Below, piece after piece: positions 18,011 to 27,202 of a stretch of DNA of 64,000 bases. A program made the translations under genes and the position numbers. This DNA comes from Polaromonas sp. OV174 (GTDB taxonomy: Bacteria; Pseudomonadota; Gammaproteobacteria; Burkholderiales; Burkholderiaceae_C), in assembly GCF_900112285.1 (NCBI RefSeq), contig NZ_FOKZ01000022.1, positions 1-64,000 on the forward strand, given 5' to 3'. A model generated the notes under the pieces. The model saw only the letters and a program-made list of their open reading frames with translations. It did no database searches and had not been told where the DNA came from. Positions within the stretch are counted from its first letter, which is position 1. Every line of letters begins with the position of its first letter.

Positions 18011-18040
18011 GATTGAGCTGAATGTGTGGTTCTTGTTCAA

Positions 18041-18104
18041 GCCGTCGCCGCGGAACCGGCTTGGCCGGGCCGCTGGCGGCGCCCCTTGAGGGGAAGCAGC
18101 CGCT
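18041..18104 (+). repeat. Repeat family 3, copy 1
   Basis: GC-rich element with GGAACCGGCT, GCCGGGCC and a GCCCC-TTGA-GGGG hairpin. It matches the reverse complement of 33826-33892 nearly base for base in these blocks. It lies between cysB and the aminotransferase and can fold into two small stem-loops. Confidence 0.65.
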
Positions 18105-18119
18105 GGCCACCTCGGAGGG

Positions 18120-19064
18120 TTAAATCTCGTAGTCGTTGATGCGACCGGCCATGGCCTTGGTGATCAGGGTGCGGTCAAGTTTGTCGCTGAGCAGTTCGGC
18201 GAATTTATAGACGAAATTGCGCAGGTAGGCGCTGCGCTTGAAGGCGACCCGGGCCACGTTCACGCCAAACAGCGCACCCGCAGGGATGGCCAGCAGGTCG
18301 CTGTTGGTGCCGTCGTCCTTGAGCGCCATCTCGGCCACAATGCCGACACCCAGCCCTAGTCGTACATAGGTCTTGATGACGTCGGAATCGATGGCCTCGA
18401 GGGCAATCCGCGGCTGCAGGCGCTTGGCGGCAAAGGCCTGGTCAATCTTGGTGCGACCGGTAAACGAGGGGTGGTAGGTGATCAGCGGCTCCAGCGCCAG
18501 GTCTTCCAGCGTGATGCCGTCTTTTTTGGCCAGAGGGTGATCCACGGGTATCACCAGCATGTGCTGCCATTCGTAGCAGGGCAGGGTGACCAGATCCTCG
18601 AAATGGGTCAGCGATTCCGTGGCAATGCCGATCTCGGCGACTTCATCCAGCACCATGCGCGCCACCTGGTCGGGCGAGCCCTGGTGCAGACTGACATTGA
18701 CCTTGGGGAAGGCTTCGCGCAGCCTCGCCACTGGCTGCGGCAAAACATAGCGGGCCTGGGTGTGGGTGGTGGCAATGGAAAGTGTGCCGCTGTCCTGGGC
18801 CGAAAACTGCTCGCCTATGCGCCGCAGATTGCCCACTTCGCGCATGATGAGCTCTATGCTCTTTAGTACATGCTGGCCGGGCTCGGTCACGCGTTTGAGG
18901 CGCTTGCCGTGACGCGCAAAAATCTCCACACCCAACTCCTCCTCCAGCTCGATGATGGCCTTGGAGACGCCAGGCTGCGAGGTATGCAGCGCTTTGGCGG
19001 TTTCGGTCAGGTTCAGGTTGCGCCGTACGGCTTCCTGAACAAAGCGGAATTGGTGAAGGTTCAT
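18120..19064 (-). CDS. cysB: LysR-type regulator CysB
   Basis: A 314-residue LysR family regulator, closest in feel to CysB, the activator of sulfate assimilation that responds to N-acetylserine. The N-terminal winged HTH is MNLHQFRFVQEAV ... TSQPGVSKAIIELEEELG. The effector domain has the CysB-like segments TTHTQARYVLP and HQGSPDQVARMV. Length is normal. It is preceded on the same strand by the chelatase gene, which would make siroheme for sulfite reductase, so the context supports a sulfur role. Confidence 0.88.
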   Translation of the reverse strand: MNLHQFRFVQEAVRRNLNLTETAKALHTSQPGVSKAIIELEEELGVEIFARHGKRLKRVTEPGQHVLKSIELIMREVGNLRRIGEQFSAQDSGTLSIATTHTQARYVLPQPVARLREAFPKVNVSLHQGSPDQVARMVLDEVAEIGIATESLTHFEDLVTLPCYEWQHMLVIPVDHPLAKKDGITLEDLALEPLITYHPSFTGRTKIDQAFAAKRLQPRIALEAIDSDVIKTYVRLGLGVGIVAEMALKDDGTNSDLLAIPAGALFGVNVARVAFKRSAYLRNFVYKFAELLSDKLDRTLITKAMAGRINDYEI

Positions 19065-19157
19065 ATCGAATTGTGGCTAATAGTTTGTTTTATTATGCCC
19101 GTTTTGCGCTAAAGAAAGGCTCGTTTTTTAGCGAACTGGCTGCTGGCCTGCCAGGGG

Positions 19158-19535
19158 CTAGGACAGTGCTATATCGGCCAGCAATGCCGTCAGTTGCTCG
19201 TGCTCGCCGGCGGTGGGCAAAAGCTCAATCGCCACGCCGGGGTGCGCGGCTCTGATGTGCTCGACCAGGCGTGGCAAATCTTCGCGCGCATGTTTGCCTA
19301 CCCCAAGGAAAAGGGGAAATATCCTTATGGGGCGGGCACCATCAGCTATCAAATTTGCGGCAGCCTCGGCCAGCGAGGGCGCGCAGAGCTCCAGGTAAGC
19401 GCAGCAGACTTTGGCGTCTGGCTGGCGGGCGAGGATGCGCGCGGCAACGGCTTCAATGGGCGCACGCCATAGCGGGTCACGTGAGCCATGGGCCAGCAGC
19501 ACAATGCCTGGTAAGGTCGATGGTGAAAGCGTCAT
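19158..19535 (-). CDS. cbiX: Sirohydrochlorin chelatase, CbiX type
   Basis: Small single-domain class II chelatase (125 residues) that inserts Co or Fe into sirohydrochlorin for cobalamin or siroheme synthesis. It has the catalytic histidine in LLAHGSRDPLW and a second metal-binding His in FLGVGKHAREDLP. Its place just upstream of cysB favours a sirohydrochlorin ferrochelatase role in sulfite reduction. A stretch at 19321-19354 resembles half of the dispersed repeat, but the protein length is unaffected. Confidence 0.85.
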   Translation of the reverse strand: MTLSPSTLPGIVLLAHGSRDPLWRAPIEAVAARILARQPDAKVCCAYLELCAPSLAEAAANLIADGARPIRIFPLFLGVGKHAREDLPRLVEHIRAAHPGVAIELLPTAGEHEQLTALLADIALS

Positions 19536-19577
19536 GTCGGAAAGCGCATGATTGCGACGGCGAGCCGGTATAGGCGC

Positions 19578-20720
19578 TTAGTGTCTGAGGACCAGCCAGC
19601 CAAACGCTCCCAGCGACACGGCCATGTAAAGCAAGCCCGGTGTTGCTGCCGCCAGCCAGGGCTGCCAGTTGCGCAGGTTGCCAATATAGCCAAACACGTT
19701 GTTGAGCAGGAAAAAGCTGATACCTATCATGACGCCGGCAAACACATAGGCGGCGATGCCGCCCGAGCGGAAATGCAGGTAGGCGAAAGGCAGGGCCAGC
19801 ATCACCATCACCATACAACTCAGCGGGTAAAACACCTTTTTCCAGAACTCAATTTCATAGCGCTGGGCGGTCTGGCTATTGGCTTCAAGATGGCGGATGT
19901 AGTTGAAAAGATCGATGGTGGCCATGCGATCGGGCTTGAGCAGCGCCACCGACACCATTTCTGCACTGATTTCGGTGGGCCATCTAAAGCTGTCTAGGGT
20001 CGCCCGTTTGACCCTAGCTACTTCCTGGGTGGGGTTCTGGCCGGTGCTGGGGACTTCAAATTCCGTCCGTGTGGCCTCCTCAAGCAGCCAGGCGTCATCC
20101 TTGGTGAATGAGGCAACCGGCGCTTGGGTGGTCGAAACAATCAATCCCTTGTTGTTGAATTCGAAAATCTGCACGCCGTGCATCTCATTGTCAGGAGACA
20201 GGGTTTTGACGTTGGCGACAACGGTGTTGTAGGTTTGTTTTTCTTTCAGCCAGGCCCCCGTCTGACCCACGGTGATCTTGCCTTGGTAGCGGGCCTTGAG
20301 CAGTTGCGCGGCGCGCTCGCTGGCCGGTGCCACGTAATCTCCCACGGCAAAACTCAGGGCCACAAAAAAAGCACCGAGAGCCAGCAGCAACCTGAGCGCT
20401 CGCCATGGCCCCAGGCCGCTGGTTCGCAAAATGGTGTATTCAGAACTCTGGGCCAGGCGCGCCATGACGAAAATGCTGCCTATCAGCACCGAAATCGGAA
20501 GCAGTTCATAAAGGTGGTTGGGAATCAGCAGGGCCACATAGAGCAGGGCATGCTTGATTTGGTAAACGTTGGCCGCACCATCACTGAGACTGTTGTTTTT
20601 CCCCAGATATTGCAATTCGTCGACCAGGTCAAAGAAGCAAAACAAGGCCAGAAAACCCAAGGCAACCAGGGCAATGGCGGTCAGGACTTCGCCGTAAATC
20701 AGGCGGCGTATGGTTTTCAT
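19578..20720 (-). CDS. lptG: LPS export permease LptG
   Basis: One of the two YjgP/YjgQ permeases that with LptB extract lipopolysaccharide from the inner membrane and pass it to LptC. The 380-residue product has three N-terminal TM segments, a periplasmic beta-jellyroll (about residues 125-265) and three C-terminal TM segments. The SSEYTILRTSGLGPWR cytoplasmic coupling loop is conserved. The start overlaps lptF by 4 bp (ATGA). Confidence 0.94.
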   Translation of the reverse strand: MKTIRRLIYGEVLTAIALVALGFLALFCFFDLVDELQYLGKNNSLSDGAANVYQIKHALLYVALLIPNHLYELLPISVLIGSIFVMARLAQSSEYTILRTSGLGPWRALRLLLALGAFFVALSFAVGDYVAPASERAAQLLKARYQGKITVGQTGAWLKEKQTYNTVVANVKTLSPDNEMHGVQIFEFNNKGLIVSTTQAPVASFTKDDAWLLEEATRTEFEVPSTGQNPTQEVARVKRATLDSFRWPTEISAEMVSVALLKPDRMATIDLFNYIRHLEANSQTAQRYEIEFWKKVFYPLSCMVMVMLALPFAYLHFRSGGIAAYVFAGVMIGISFFLLNNVFGYIGNLRNWQPWLAAATPGLLYMAVSLGAFGWLVLRH

Positions 20721-21844
20721 GACTTGCTGCTTCCGTTGGCGCCTATGGCTGGAGATGGCTGTGTTCGTCTTGGTCTCAGCCTGAAAACCCGGTTGGTGTG
20801 CCGTTTGGCCAGCCAGGCCATGCCGAGCAGAAAAATACCGCCATGCATGGCAAGCAGCAAATGGCCAAAGCCAACCAGGCCGACCAGAATCCAGCTTTGG
20901 CCCAGGTTGACGAGGTTGTTGTAAACCACAAAAGTCAGCAGCACGAAAATCATGTTGCCACTGCGTCCACCACGCGGATTCACGCTGGCCAGGGCGACCG
21001 CAAGAATCACGAAGTTGATGGCAGCCAAAGCCAGTCCTATGCGCCAGGCCAGTTCACCGAGGTTGGCCGGCGTGGGTGCCTTGATCAGGGCCTTGATCGA
21101 AAGCAGCTTGGGCTCCGGCAAGCTTTCGTTGAAGGAATTTGAGCTCCCCGTTTTGGTGCCGTATTCTTCGAAGTCACTAATTTTGAGGGCGGATTGCCCA
21201 ATCTCGTTTTCCAGTCGCTGTCCGTTCGATAGCATCAGGAACTGGGTGTCGCCCTGGGTCTCTATGCGACCCGAGCGCGCCGTGGTGACGGAGTTCTTGC
21301 CCTTTTCCGTTGCGGCAATGAATACATTGTTGCTGGCTTGCTCGCCCGCCAGATCGCGGTCTATGAAGAAGACGCGGTTGCCACTGGATGATTCCTGAAA
21401 CTGGCCGGGCGCAATCCGATCCAGGTCGCCGCGTTGTTCGTAGCGGCTTTGCATGTCCTTGGTTTGCTGGTTGGCCCAGGGCCAGACAAAAATGGCCATC
21501 AGGGTGATCACCAGCAAAACCGGCCAGGCAAAACGGAACAGTGGTTTCAAGAAAACCGCCAGCCCCTGGCCGCTGGTGAACCAGACCACCATTTCGCTGT
21601 CACGGTACATGCGGGACAAGGTGCTGACCATGGCAATGAAAAGCGATAGGGTCAGAATGGTTGGCAGGCGGCCCAAGGCCGAGTAGGCCATGAAGAGCAT
21701 GACATCTTGGGGGTTGATGAAGCCGCGCGAAGCCTGGCCTAGCGTACGGATCAGCACGATGGTCATGACGATGGTGACCAGCACCACTAGGGTGGCTCCG
21801 AAACTGCGTGCCAATTCTTTGCGAATTGAAGATTGGAATAACAT
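20717..21844 (-). CDS. lptF: LPS export permease LptF
   Basis: Partner permease of LptG in the LptB2FG exporter, 375 residues with the same 3 TM, jellyroll, 3 TM plan. RDSEMVVWFTSGQGLAVFLKP is the LptF-type coupling helix. It is first in the lptF-lptG operon and divergent from pepA across a 69 bp AT-rich gap, an arrangement common in proteobacteria. Confidence 0.94.
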   Translation of the reverse strand: MLFQSSIRKELARSFGATLVVLVTIVMTIVLIRTLGQASRGFINPQDVMLFMAYSALGRLPTILTLSLFIAMVSTLSRMYRDSEMVVWFTSGQGLAVFLKPLFRFAWPVLLVITLMAIFVWPWANQQTKDMQSRYEQRGDLDRIAPGQFQESSSGNRVFFIDRDLAGEQASNNVFIAATEKGKNSVTTARSGRIETQGDTQFLMLSNGQRLENEIGQSALKISDFEEYGTKTGSSNSFNESLPEPKLLSIKALIKAPTPANLGELAWRIGLALAAINFVILAVALASVNPRGGRSGNMIFVLLTFVVYNNLVNLGQSWILVGLVGFGHLLLAMHGGIFLLGMAWLAKRHTNRVFRLRPRRTQPSPAIGANGSSKS

Positions 21845-21913
21845 TGACTGAATAGCTGCTTTTGCTTTGTTTTATTTTTGTTTTACTTTGGTTTATTTAC
21901 CAGACCCTGAATT
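21845..21913. promoter_or_regulatory. Divergent promoter region lptF / pepA
   Basis: A 69 bp gap, strikingly T-rich on the + strand for this genome (runs of TTTTATTTTTGTTTT). It must contain both divergent promoters. I cannot assign exact hexamers. Confidence 0.5.
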
Positions 21914-23434
21914 ATGGACTTTGAACTCAAAACACTGACCCGCGCCCGTATCTGTAGCGAAAAATGTGATGCCCTGCTGGTGCTCATACCCCAGGATCTG
22001 AGTCCAGCTGACGATCCTTTGTCGGCATTGGCTGCACTGGCCATCAAGTCAGGTGATTTTGAAGCCAAGCCAGGCAAGCTGCTCGGCACCTATCGCACGC
22101 CAGATATTGCCGCAACGCGGGTTTTGCTGGTGGGCGTGGGGGATGGCAGTCCAAAAAATATCCGCGCTGCAGTGACTGCCGGGTTCGCCGCTCTAAAGAC
22201 CAGCAATGCAAAACGAGCCGTGCTTTGCCTGAGCGCACTGGATAAGCCGTCACCCGAGGTCGTGCGCGCAGCGGTGGTGGCCAGCAGCGAAGCGACCTAT
22301 TCCTACAGCACCACCAAATCCAAGGCGGCGCCGGCCAAGCTGCAGCGCATCGTGGTCGCCGTGAACGAGGTGGCGAGTGTCAAGGCCGGATTCGACAAAG
22401 GCGTCGGCTTGGTCCAAGGTATTGAGTTTGCAAAAGAGTGGGGCAACCGGCCGGCCAACCACGCTACGCCCACCTTGCTGGCAGGCGCGGCCAAGGAACT
22501 TGGAAAACTGGCCAACATCAAGGTGGACGTGCTGGGTCCCAAGGAGGTTGCCAAGCTGGGAATGGGTTCGTTCATGGCCGTTGCTCAGGGCACGGCAGAG
22601 CCTTTGCGCTTTATTGTGCTGCGTTACGAGGGCGCGGCCAAGGCCGCGGCGCCCGTGGTATTGATTGGCAAGGGCATTACCTTTGATACCGGCGGTATCT
22701 CGATCAAGCCCGCGGCCGAGATGGACGAGATGAAGTTTGACATGTGCGGTGCCGCGAGTGTTCTGGGCACCTTCCGGGCCCTGGCCGAGTTGCAGCCTGC
22801 GTTGAATGTGGTGGGATTGATTCCGGCGTGTGAAAACATGCCAGGGGAGCGCGCCATCAAGCCTGGCGACGTGGTGACCAGCATGAGCGGGCAGACCATA
22901 GAAATCCTCAATACCGATGCCGAAGGCCGGCTGGTGCTGTGTGACGCATTGACTTATGCGGCGCGTTTCAAACCCAAGGCGGTGGTGGATATTGCCACGC
23001 TGACCGGCGCCTGCGTCATTGCCCTGGGTGGCGTGCGCAGCGGACTTTTCTCCAGCAATGATGCGCTGGCACAGTCATTGGCGGATGCCGGTGAATCCTC
23101 CCTGGATTTGTGCTGGAGGATGCCGCTCGATGATGAGTATGCTGACGGGTTGAAGTCAAATTTTGCCGATGTCGCCAATGTGGCCGGCAGGGCAGGCGGT
23201 TCGGTGACGGCCGCCAAGTTCTTGCAGCGTTTTGCAGCAGACTTCCCTTGGGCGCATCTGGACATCGCCGGCACGGCCTGGAAAGGCGGCGCCGCCAAAG
23301 GTGCAACAGGCCGTCCGGTGCCCCTGCTGGTCGACTATTTGCTGAGTCAGGTCGTACCGCCTGTGAGCGGCAAAGTGCCGTCCAAGGCCAAGCGCATCAC
23401 GAAAAGCAAGCCAGCTGCTAAAACCCGGGCATGA
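21914..23434 (+). CDS. pepA: Leucyl aminopeptidase (M17)
   Basis: Cytosolic dizinc aminopeptidase releasing N-terminal residues from peptides; some PepA proteins also bind DNA. The 506-residue product carries the M17 signature NTDAEGRL (residues 333-340), the metal-binding block GKGITFDTGGISIKP, and FDMCGAASVLG. The C-terminal domain is complete and followed by a basic tail KAKRITKSKPAAKTRA. The stop overlaps holC by 4 bp. Confidence 0.95.
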   Translation: MDFELKTLTRARICSEKCDALLVLIPQDLSPADDPLSALAALAIKSGDFEAKPGKLLGTYRTPDIAATRVLLVGVGDGSPKNIRAAVTAGFAALKTSNAKRAVLCLSALDKPSPEVVRAAVVASSEATYSYSTTKSKAAPAKLQRIVVAVNEVASVKAGFDKGVGLVQGIEFAKEWGNRPANHATPTLLAGAAKELGKLANIKVDVLGPKEVAKLGMGSFMAVAQGTAEPLRFIVLRYEGAAKAAAPVVLIGKGITFDTGGISIKPAAEMDEMKFDMCGAASVLGTFRALAELQPALNVVGLIPACENMPGERAIKPGDVVTSMSGQTIEILNTDAEGRLVLCDALTYAARFKPKAVVDIATLTGACVIALGGVRSGLFSSNDALAQSLADAGESSLDLCWRMPLDDEYADGLKSNFADVANVAGRAGGSVTAAKFLQRFAADFPWAHLDIAGTAWKGGAAKGATGRPVPLLVDYLLSQVVPPVSGKVPSKAKRITKSKPAAKTRA

Positions 23435-23868
23435 CCGAGATCGCCTTTCATTTCAATGTACCCGACAAGCTGGCGTATAGCTGCCGGTTGCTGCGAAAGG
23501 CCTACCTGAGTGGCGCCAAGGTCGTGGTGACGGCTGAGCCCGAGCGCCTGAACGAACTCGATCAATTGCTGTGGAGTTTTTCTCCCACGGAGTTTGTGCC
23601 TCATTGCCGCGCCAGTGCCTCCGGGCACAACCTGACGGCCACGCCGGTGCTGCTTGCCGAGTCGCTGACAGAGTGTCCGCATTACGAGATTCTCGTTAAT
23701 CTGGGGCTGGGCATTCCTGCCGAATTTGAGCGGTTTGAGCGCTTTATTGAAGTGGTGGCGCGGGACGACGAGGACCGCTTGGCTGCGCGCGACCGCTGGA
23801 AGCATTACACCGATAGGGGCTATGCCATGAAGCGTTATGACCTTGCAGCGGCGAGGGAGGGGGCATGA
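23431..23868 (+). CDS. holC: DNA polymerase III chi subunit
   Basis: Clamp-loader accessory subunit that links psi and the tau/gamma complex to single-stranded DNA-binding protein. At 145 residues it has normal length. The family's TEIAFHFNVPDKLAYSCRLL start, the DQLLWSFSPTEFVPHC block and the ILVNLG strand are present. It sits in the usual pepA-holC order with ATGA overlaps on both sides. Confidence 0.92.
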   Translation: MTEIAFHFNVPDKLAYSCRLLRKAYLSGAKVVVTAEPERLNELDQLLWSFSPTEFVPHCRASASGHNLTATPVLLAESLTECPHYEILVNLGLGIPAEFERFERFIEVVARDDEDRLAARDRWKHYTDRGYAMKRYDLAAAREGA

Positions 23869-24188
23869 GCCGCGCATCCGTTCCACCCCGTTTCGTCCCC
23901 ACGCTGACCGAGGTCGTTCAGCCCGAGTCTTTGCCAGCACCGCTCCTGGATGAGGCCGGTGTTCCTGCGGCGCCGCCAGCCGAGCAGGTCGACCAAATGG
24001 TGCAGCGGGTGCTGCAGCGCGTAGATCTGATGCTGGAGCGGCATTTGCGGGAGGCTGTGGGGCAACTGATCCTGGAGCACACCCAAACCCTGGCGCCCCG
24101 TCTGCGCGAGGAAATTGAGCTGGTGGTACGCCGATCCGTCAGTCAGGCTTTTGAACAGGAAGCCGCGCAAGCGCCTGTCCGATTTTAA
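23865..24188 (+). CDS. Conserved small protein downstream of holC
   Basis: A 107-residue protein with a proline-rich, probably disordered N-terminal half and a predicted amphipathic helical half (residues about 40-100, MVQRVLQRVDLMLERHLREA ...). It resembles the DUF2486-type proteins seen at this locus in Burkholderiales, by memory only. It overlaps holC by 4 bp, so coupled expression is likely. Function unknown. The helical part could form a coiled coil. Confidence 0.65.
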   Translation: MSRASVPPRFVPTLTEVVQPESLPAPLLDEAGVPAAPPAEQVDQMVQRVLQRVDLMLERHLREAVGQLILEHTQTLAPRLREEIELVVRRSVSQAFEQEAAQAPVRF

Positions 24189-24421
24189 ACCCGACTTCAG
24201 ACTCTTCTCGTCTGTTTTTGCCTGATGCAGCGCAGGCTGATCTGCCGTTGCCGCTATTCAAATTGCCTGGGGAGGGGAGCGCTTCGGGTAAACCCCCTTA
24301 TCCAGAATATCCTAGGGGCGTTGCTATGGTGCGGGCCCGAAAATTGCGTTATGTTCGGCTCCGTTGAGTTAAAAAATTCGTTCTCAACCTTTAACGGTAA
24401 TTTCCTAATCGGAGTGTTTTT

Positions 24422-25552
24422 ATGCGAATCAAACTGAAACTGACAGTAGTGGCTGCGCTTGCTATGGTGGCGGGTGTTGCTTCTGCGCAAGACGCAGTAG
24501 TGAAAATTGGCCACGTGGGGCCGATGTCCGGTTCACAGGCCCACTACGGCAAGGACAATGAAAATGGCGTGCGCATGGCCATTGATGATCTGAATGCACA
24601 GAATCTTGTCATCGGTGGCAAAAAGGTCAAATTTGAAATTGCCGCTGAAGATGACGCTGCCGATCCAAAACAGGGCACGGCTGTCGCACAAAAACTGTGC
24701 GATATGAAAGTGGCTGGTGTGGTCGGTCACCTGAATTCGGGTACGACCATTCCCGCTTCCAAGGTGTACAACGACTGCGGCATTCCCCACGTCACGGGCG
24801 CTGCAACCAACCCCAACCTGACCAAGCCTGGCTATAAAACGACTTACCGAATCATCGCCAACGACAATGCGCTGGGTGCTGGGCTGGCCTTTTATGCGGC
24901 AGATGCTCTGAAGCTGAAAAAGGTCGCCATTATTGATGACCGTACCGCTTATGGTCAGGGCGTTGCCGAAGTGTTCAAAAAGACGGCTCAAGCAAAAGGG
25001 ATGACCGTGGTGGACGAGCAGTTCACTACCGACAAAGCTACCGATTTCATGGCCATTTTGACGGCCGTCAAGTCGAAAAATCCTGATGCCGTCTTCTTCG
25101 GCGGTATGGATGCCCAGGGTGGCCCGATGTTGCGTCAGATGGAGCAATTGGGCATGAGCAACGTCAAGTATTTTGGCGGCGATGGCATTTGCACCGCTGA
25201 AATTGCCAAACTGGCAGGTGGCGCCAAGACGCTTAGCAATGTGATCTGTGCTGAAGGTGGCGCATCCTTGGCCAAAATGCCTGGTGGTGAAGCCTGGAAA
25301 AAGCGTTACGACGCAAAATACCCTGGTCAGTTCCAGATTTACAGCCCGTACACCTATGATGCGACCTTCGTTCTGGTTGACGCCATGAAGCGTGCCAACT
25401 CGACCGATCCCAAGGTCTACACCCCAGAATTGATCAAAACCAATTTCAAGGGCGTGACCACCACCATCGCTTTCGAGCCCAATGGTGAGTTGAAAAATCC
25501 GGCCATTACCTTGTATGTCTACAAGGACGGCAAGAAATCCGCTTTGAACTAA
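24422..25552 (+). CDS. Branched-chain amino-acid ABC transporter binding protein
   Basis: Periplasmic type I solute-binding protein (376 residues) of the Liv/Bra family. The signal peptide is MRIKLKLTVVAALAMVAGVA-SA, cleaved before QDAVVKIGHV. The typical first-lobe GHVGPMSGSQAHYGKDNENG and the SGTTIPASKVYNDCGIPHV block are present. It stands alone here, since no permease or ATPase genes adjoin. The 233 bp upstream should hold its promoter, a GGAG lies about 8 bp before the ATG, and a strong terminator follows. Confidence 0.9.
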   Translation: MRIKLKLTVVAALAMVAGVASAQDAVVKIGHVGPMSGSQAHYGKDNENGVRMAIDDLNAQNLVIGGKKVKFEIAAEDDAADPKQGTAVAQKLCDMKVAGVVGHLNSGTTIPASKVYNDCGIPHVTGAATNPNLTKPGYKTTYRIIANDNALGAGLAFYAADALKLKKVAIIDDRTAYGQGVAEVFKKTAQAKGMTVVDEQFTTDKATDFMAILTAVKSKNPDAVFFGGMDAQGGPMLRQMEQLGMSNVKYFGGDGICTAEIAKLAGGAKTLSNVICAEGGASLAKMPGGEAWKKRYDAKYPGQFQIYSPYTYDATFVLVDAMKRANSTDPKVYTPELIKTNFKGVTTTIAFEPNGELKNPAITLYVYKDGKKSALN

Positions 25553-25570
25553 GTTCTGCAGCGGAAACAA

Positions 25571-25598
25571 AAAAAGCCACCGAAAGGTGGCTTTTTTA
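25571..25598 (+). terminator. Intrinsic terminator after binding-protein gene
   Basis: The stem AAAGCCACC / GGTGGCTTT with a GAAA loop is followed by a T-run. It lies 19 bp after the binding-protein stop codon. Confidence 0.9.
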
Positions 25599-25642
25599 TT
25601 GGTCTTTCGACCTGCTCGGTTTTGGAGTCACCGGGCTAATTT

Positions 25643-25732
25643 TGGCGGAAGAGGCGGGATTCGAACCCGCGGTGAGTTTTACCCCACGCACGCTTTCCAG
25701 GCGTGTGACTTAAACCGCTCATCCACCCTTCC
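25643..25732 (-). tRNA. tRNA-Ser (anticodon GGA)
   Basis: On the minus strand the acceptor GGAAGGG pairs with CTCTTCC, the discriminator is G, and a CCA is encoded. The anticodon loop CTGGAAA gives anticodon GGA. The long variable arm (GTGTGGGGTAAAACTCACC region) is that of a class II serine tRNA, and the T-arm GCGGG-TTCGAAT-CCCGC is intact. It decodes UCC/UCU. Confidence 0.96.
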
Positions 25733-25798
25733 GCGAAGCCTCTAATTGTAGCAGTGCTTGAGCCTACTTTGATCTCATGAGTGCACGAAATGTTCCGG

Positions 25799-26173
25799 TT
25801 AGTGAAGTGCGCCTTGAAATCGGTGCTTTTCCAGTTGGGCCAGAGTGACAAATTTCAGGGTGTTGTAGTGGGTGGCCTCGAGAATCACTGGCGGCGCACA
25901 CCCGGCTTCCAGCGCCTCGCGCCAGCGATTGGCACACAGACACCAGCGGTCACCCGGCTGGAGCCCGGCAAAGCGTTGCTGGGGGCGCGGCGTGAGCAAG
26001 TCATTGCCGCGGGCGCTGGAAAATGCCAGAAATGCCTGGGTCACCCGTACGCACACCAGATGCGAGCCGAGGTCGGACGCATCGGTATTGCAGCAACCGT
26101 CCCGGAAATAGCCGGTCAATGGGTCGTAAGAGCAGGAAAGCAATTCCGTACCCAGCACATTTTTGACAATCAT
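25799..26173 (-). CDS. DUF2237 family protein
   Basis: A 124-residue protein of the DUF2237 family, function unknown. Family marks are NVLGTELLSCSYDPLTGYFRDG, the CNT-x6-GSH-x-VC stretch, and PGDRWCLCANRWREAL with conserved cysteines. It is 35 bp downstream of the SPFH gene on the same strand and may be cotranscribed. Confidence 0.85.
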   Translation of the reverse strand: MIVKNVLGTELLSCSYDPLTGYFRDGCCNTDASDLGSHLVCVRVTQAFLAFSSARGNDLLTPRPQQRFAGLQPGDRWCLCANRWREALEAGCAPPVILEATHYNTLKFVTLAQLEKHRFQGALH

Positions 26174-26208
26174 GGTCTTGCCTCTGAACGGAGATCTATG
26201 CTTATCGA

Positions 26209-27120
26209 CTAAGTCTTGTTGGCCTGCACCATTTTCATGGCTGAGGCAATCAGGGCCGACACCTCGGTCATGTTGCTGGGCACGATCAGGGTGGTGGTGG
26301 CGTCGTTGGCAACACTGGAATAGGCTTCGACAGCTTTTTCGGCCACCTTGAGCTGCACGGCCTGCTCGCCGCCTGGCTGACGAATCGCAGCGGCAACAAC
26401 CTCAATGGCTTTTGCATTGGCTTCGGCCACCGCGGTAATGGCGGCGGCTTCGCCTTGCGCGTTGTTGATGGCAGCCTGTTTTTCGCCTTCGGAGCGGGCG
26501 ATAAACGCTTCCCGTTCGCCGGTGGCAATATTGATCTGTTCCTGCTTGCGGCCCTCGGAGGCGGCGATCAGTGCGCGTTTTTCGCGCTCGGCGGTGATTT
26601 GTGACTGCATGGCATGGAGAATTTCCTTGGGTGGCGTCAAATCCTTGATTTCGTAGCGCAAAACCTTGACGCCCCAGTTCAGGGCCGCTTCGTCAATCGC
26701 CGCCACCACTTGCGCATTGATGATGTCGCGCTCTTCAAAGGTTTTGTCCAACTCCAGCTTGCCGATGACGGAACGCAGTGAGGTCTGCGCCAGCTGAGTC
26801 ACCGCCACGATGTAGTTGGAGGAGCCATAGCTGGCGCGCATGGGGTCTGTGACCTGGAAGTACAGGATGCCGTCGACCTGTAGCTGGGTGTTGTCGCGGG
26901 TGATGCAGACCTGGCTGGGAACATCCAGCGGGATTTCCTTCAAACTGTGCTTGTAGGCCACCCGGTCGATAAAGGGCACCAGAAAATTCAGGCCCGGCGT
27001 GAGACTGCCATGGTATTTGCCCAAACGCTCGATCACCCAGGCATTTTGCTGCGGCACCACCTTGATGCTACGGACGATAAAGATGCCTGCCAGGATGAGG
27101 ATGACGAGTGCTATTTCCAT
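26209..27120 (-). CDS. SPFH/band-7 (stomatin-like, QmcA-type) protein
   Basis: Membrane-microdomain scaffold protein of 303 residues. There is one N-terminal TM (residues about 2-18), then the band-7/PHB domain (VPQQNAWVIERLGKY ... PLDVPSQVCITRDN), a long charged alanine-rich helix (about 170-245), and a conserved C-terminal IVPSNMTEVSALIASAMKM. The adjacent NfeD-like gene is its usual partner; the pair is thought to form a membrane protein quality-control or microdomain unit. Confidence 0.9.
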   Translation of the reverse strand: MEIALVILILAGIFIVRSIKVVPQQNAWVIERLGKYHGSLTPGLNFLVPFIDRVAYKHSLKEIPLDVPSQVCITRDNTQLQVDGILYFQVTDPMRASYGSSNYIVAVTQLAQTSLRSVIGKLELDKTFEERDIINAQVVAAIDEAALNWGVKVLRYEIKDLTPPKEILHAMQSQITAEREKRALIAASEGRKQEQINIATGEREAFIARSEGEKQAAINNAQGEAAAITAVAEANAKAIEVVAAAIRQPGGEQAVQLKVAEKAVEAYSSVANDATTTLIVPSNMTEVSALIASAMKMVQANKT

Positions 27121-27202
27121 GGATTCTCCATTTATTGATTGAGTGAAGGTGAATTTGGGTCCGGGTGACGCAACGGCGTGCGTTTGCTACAGGCTCTTGA
27201 GC

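Noticed and set aside
19321..19354. Repeat-like GGGCGGGCACCATCAGCTATC in cbiX
   Set aside because: It resembles the 3' half of the repeat, but the protein is normal length and the residues (LIADGARP) look native. It is noted with the partial copy in the transporter ATPase but not listed as a repeat.
25636..25851. A 71-codon open frame over the tRNA-Ser gene
   Set aside because: It simply reads through the tRNA on the same strand and has no ribosome binding site or homology.
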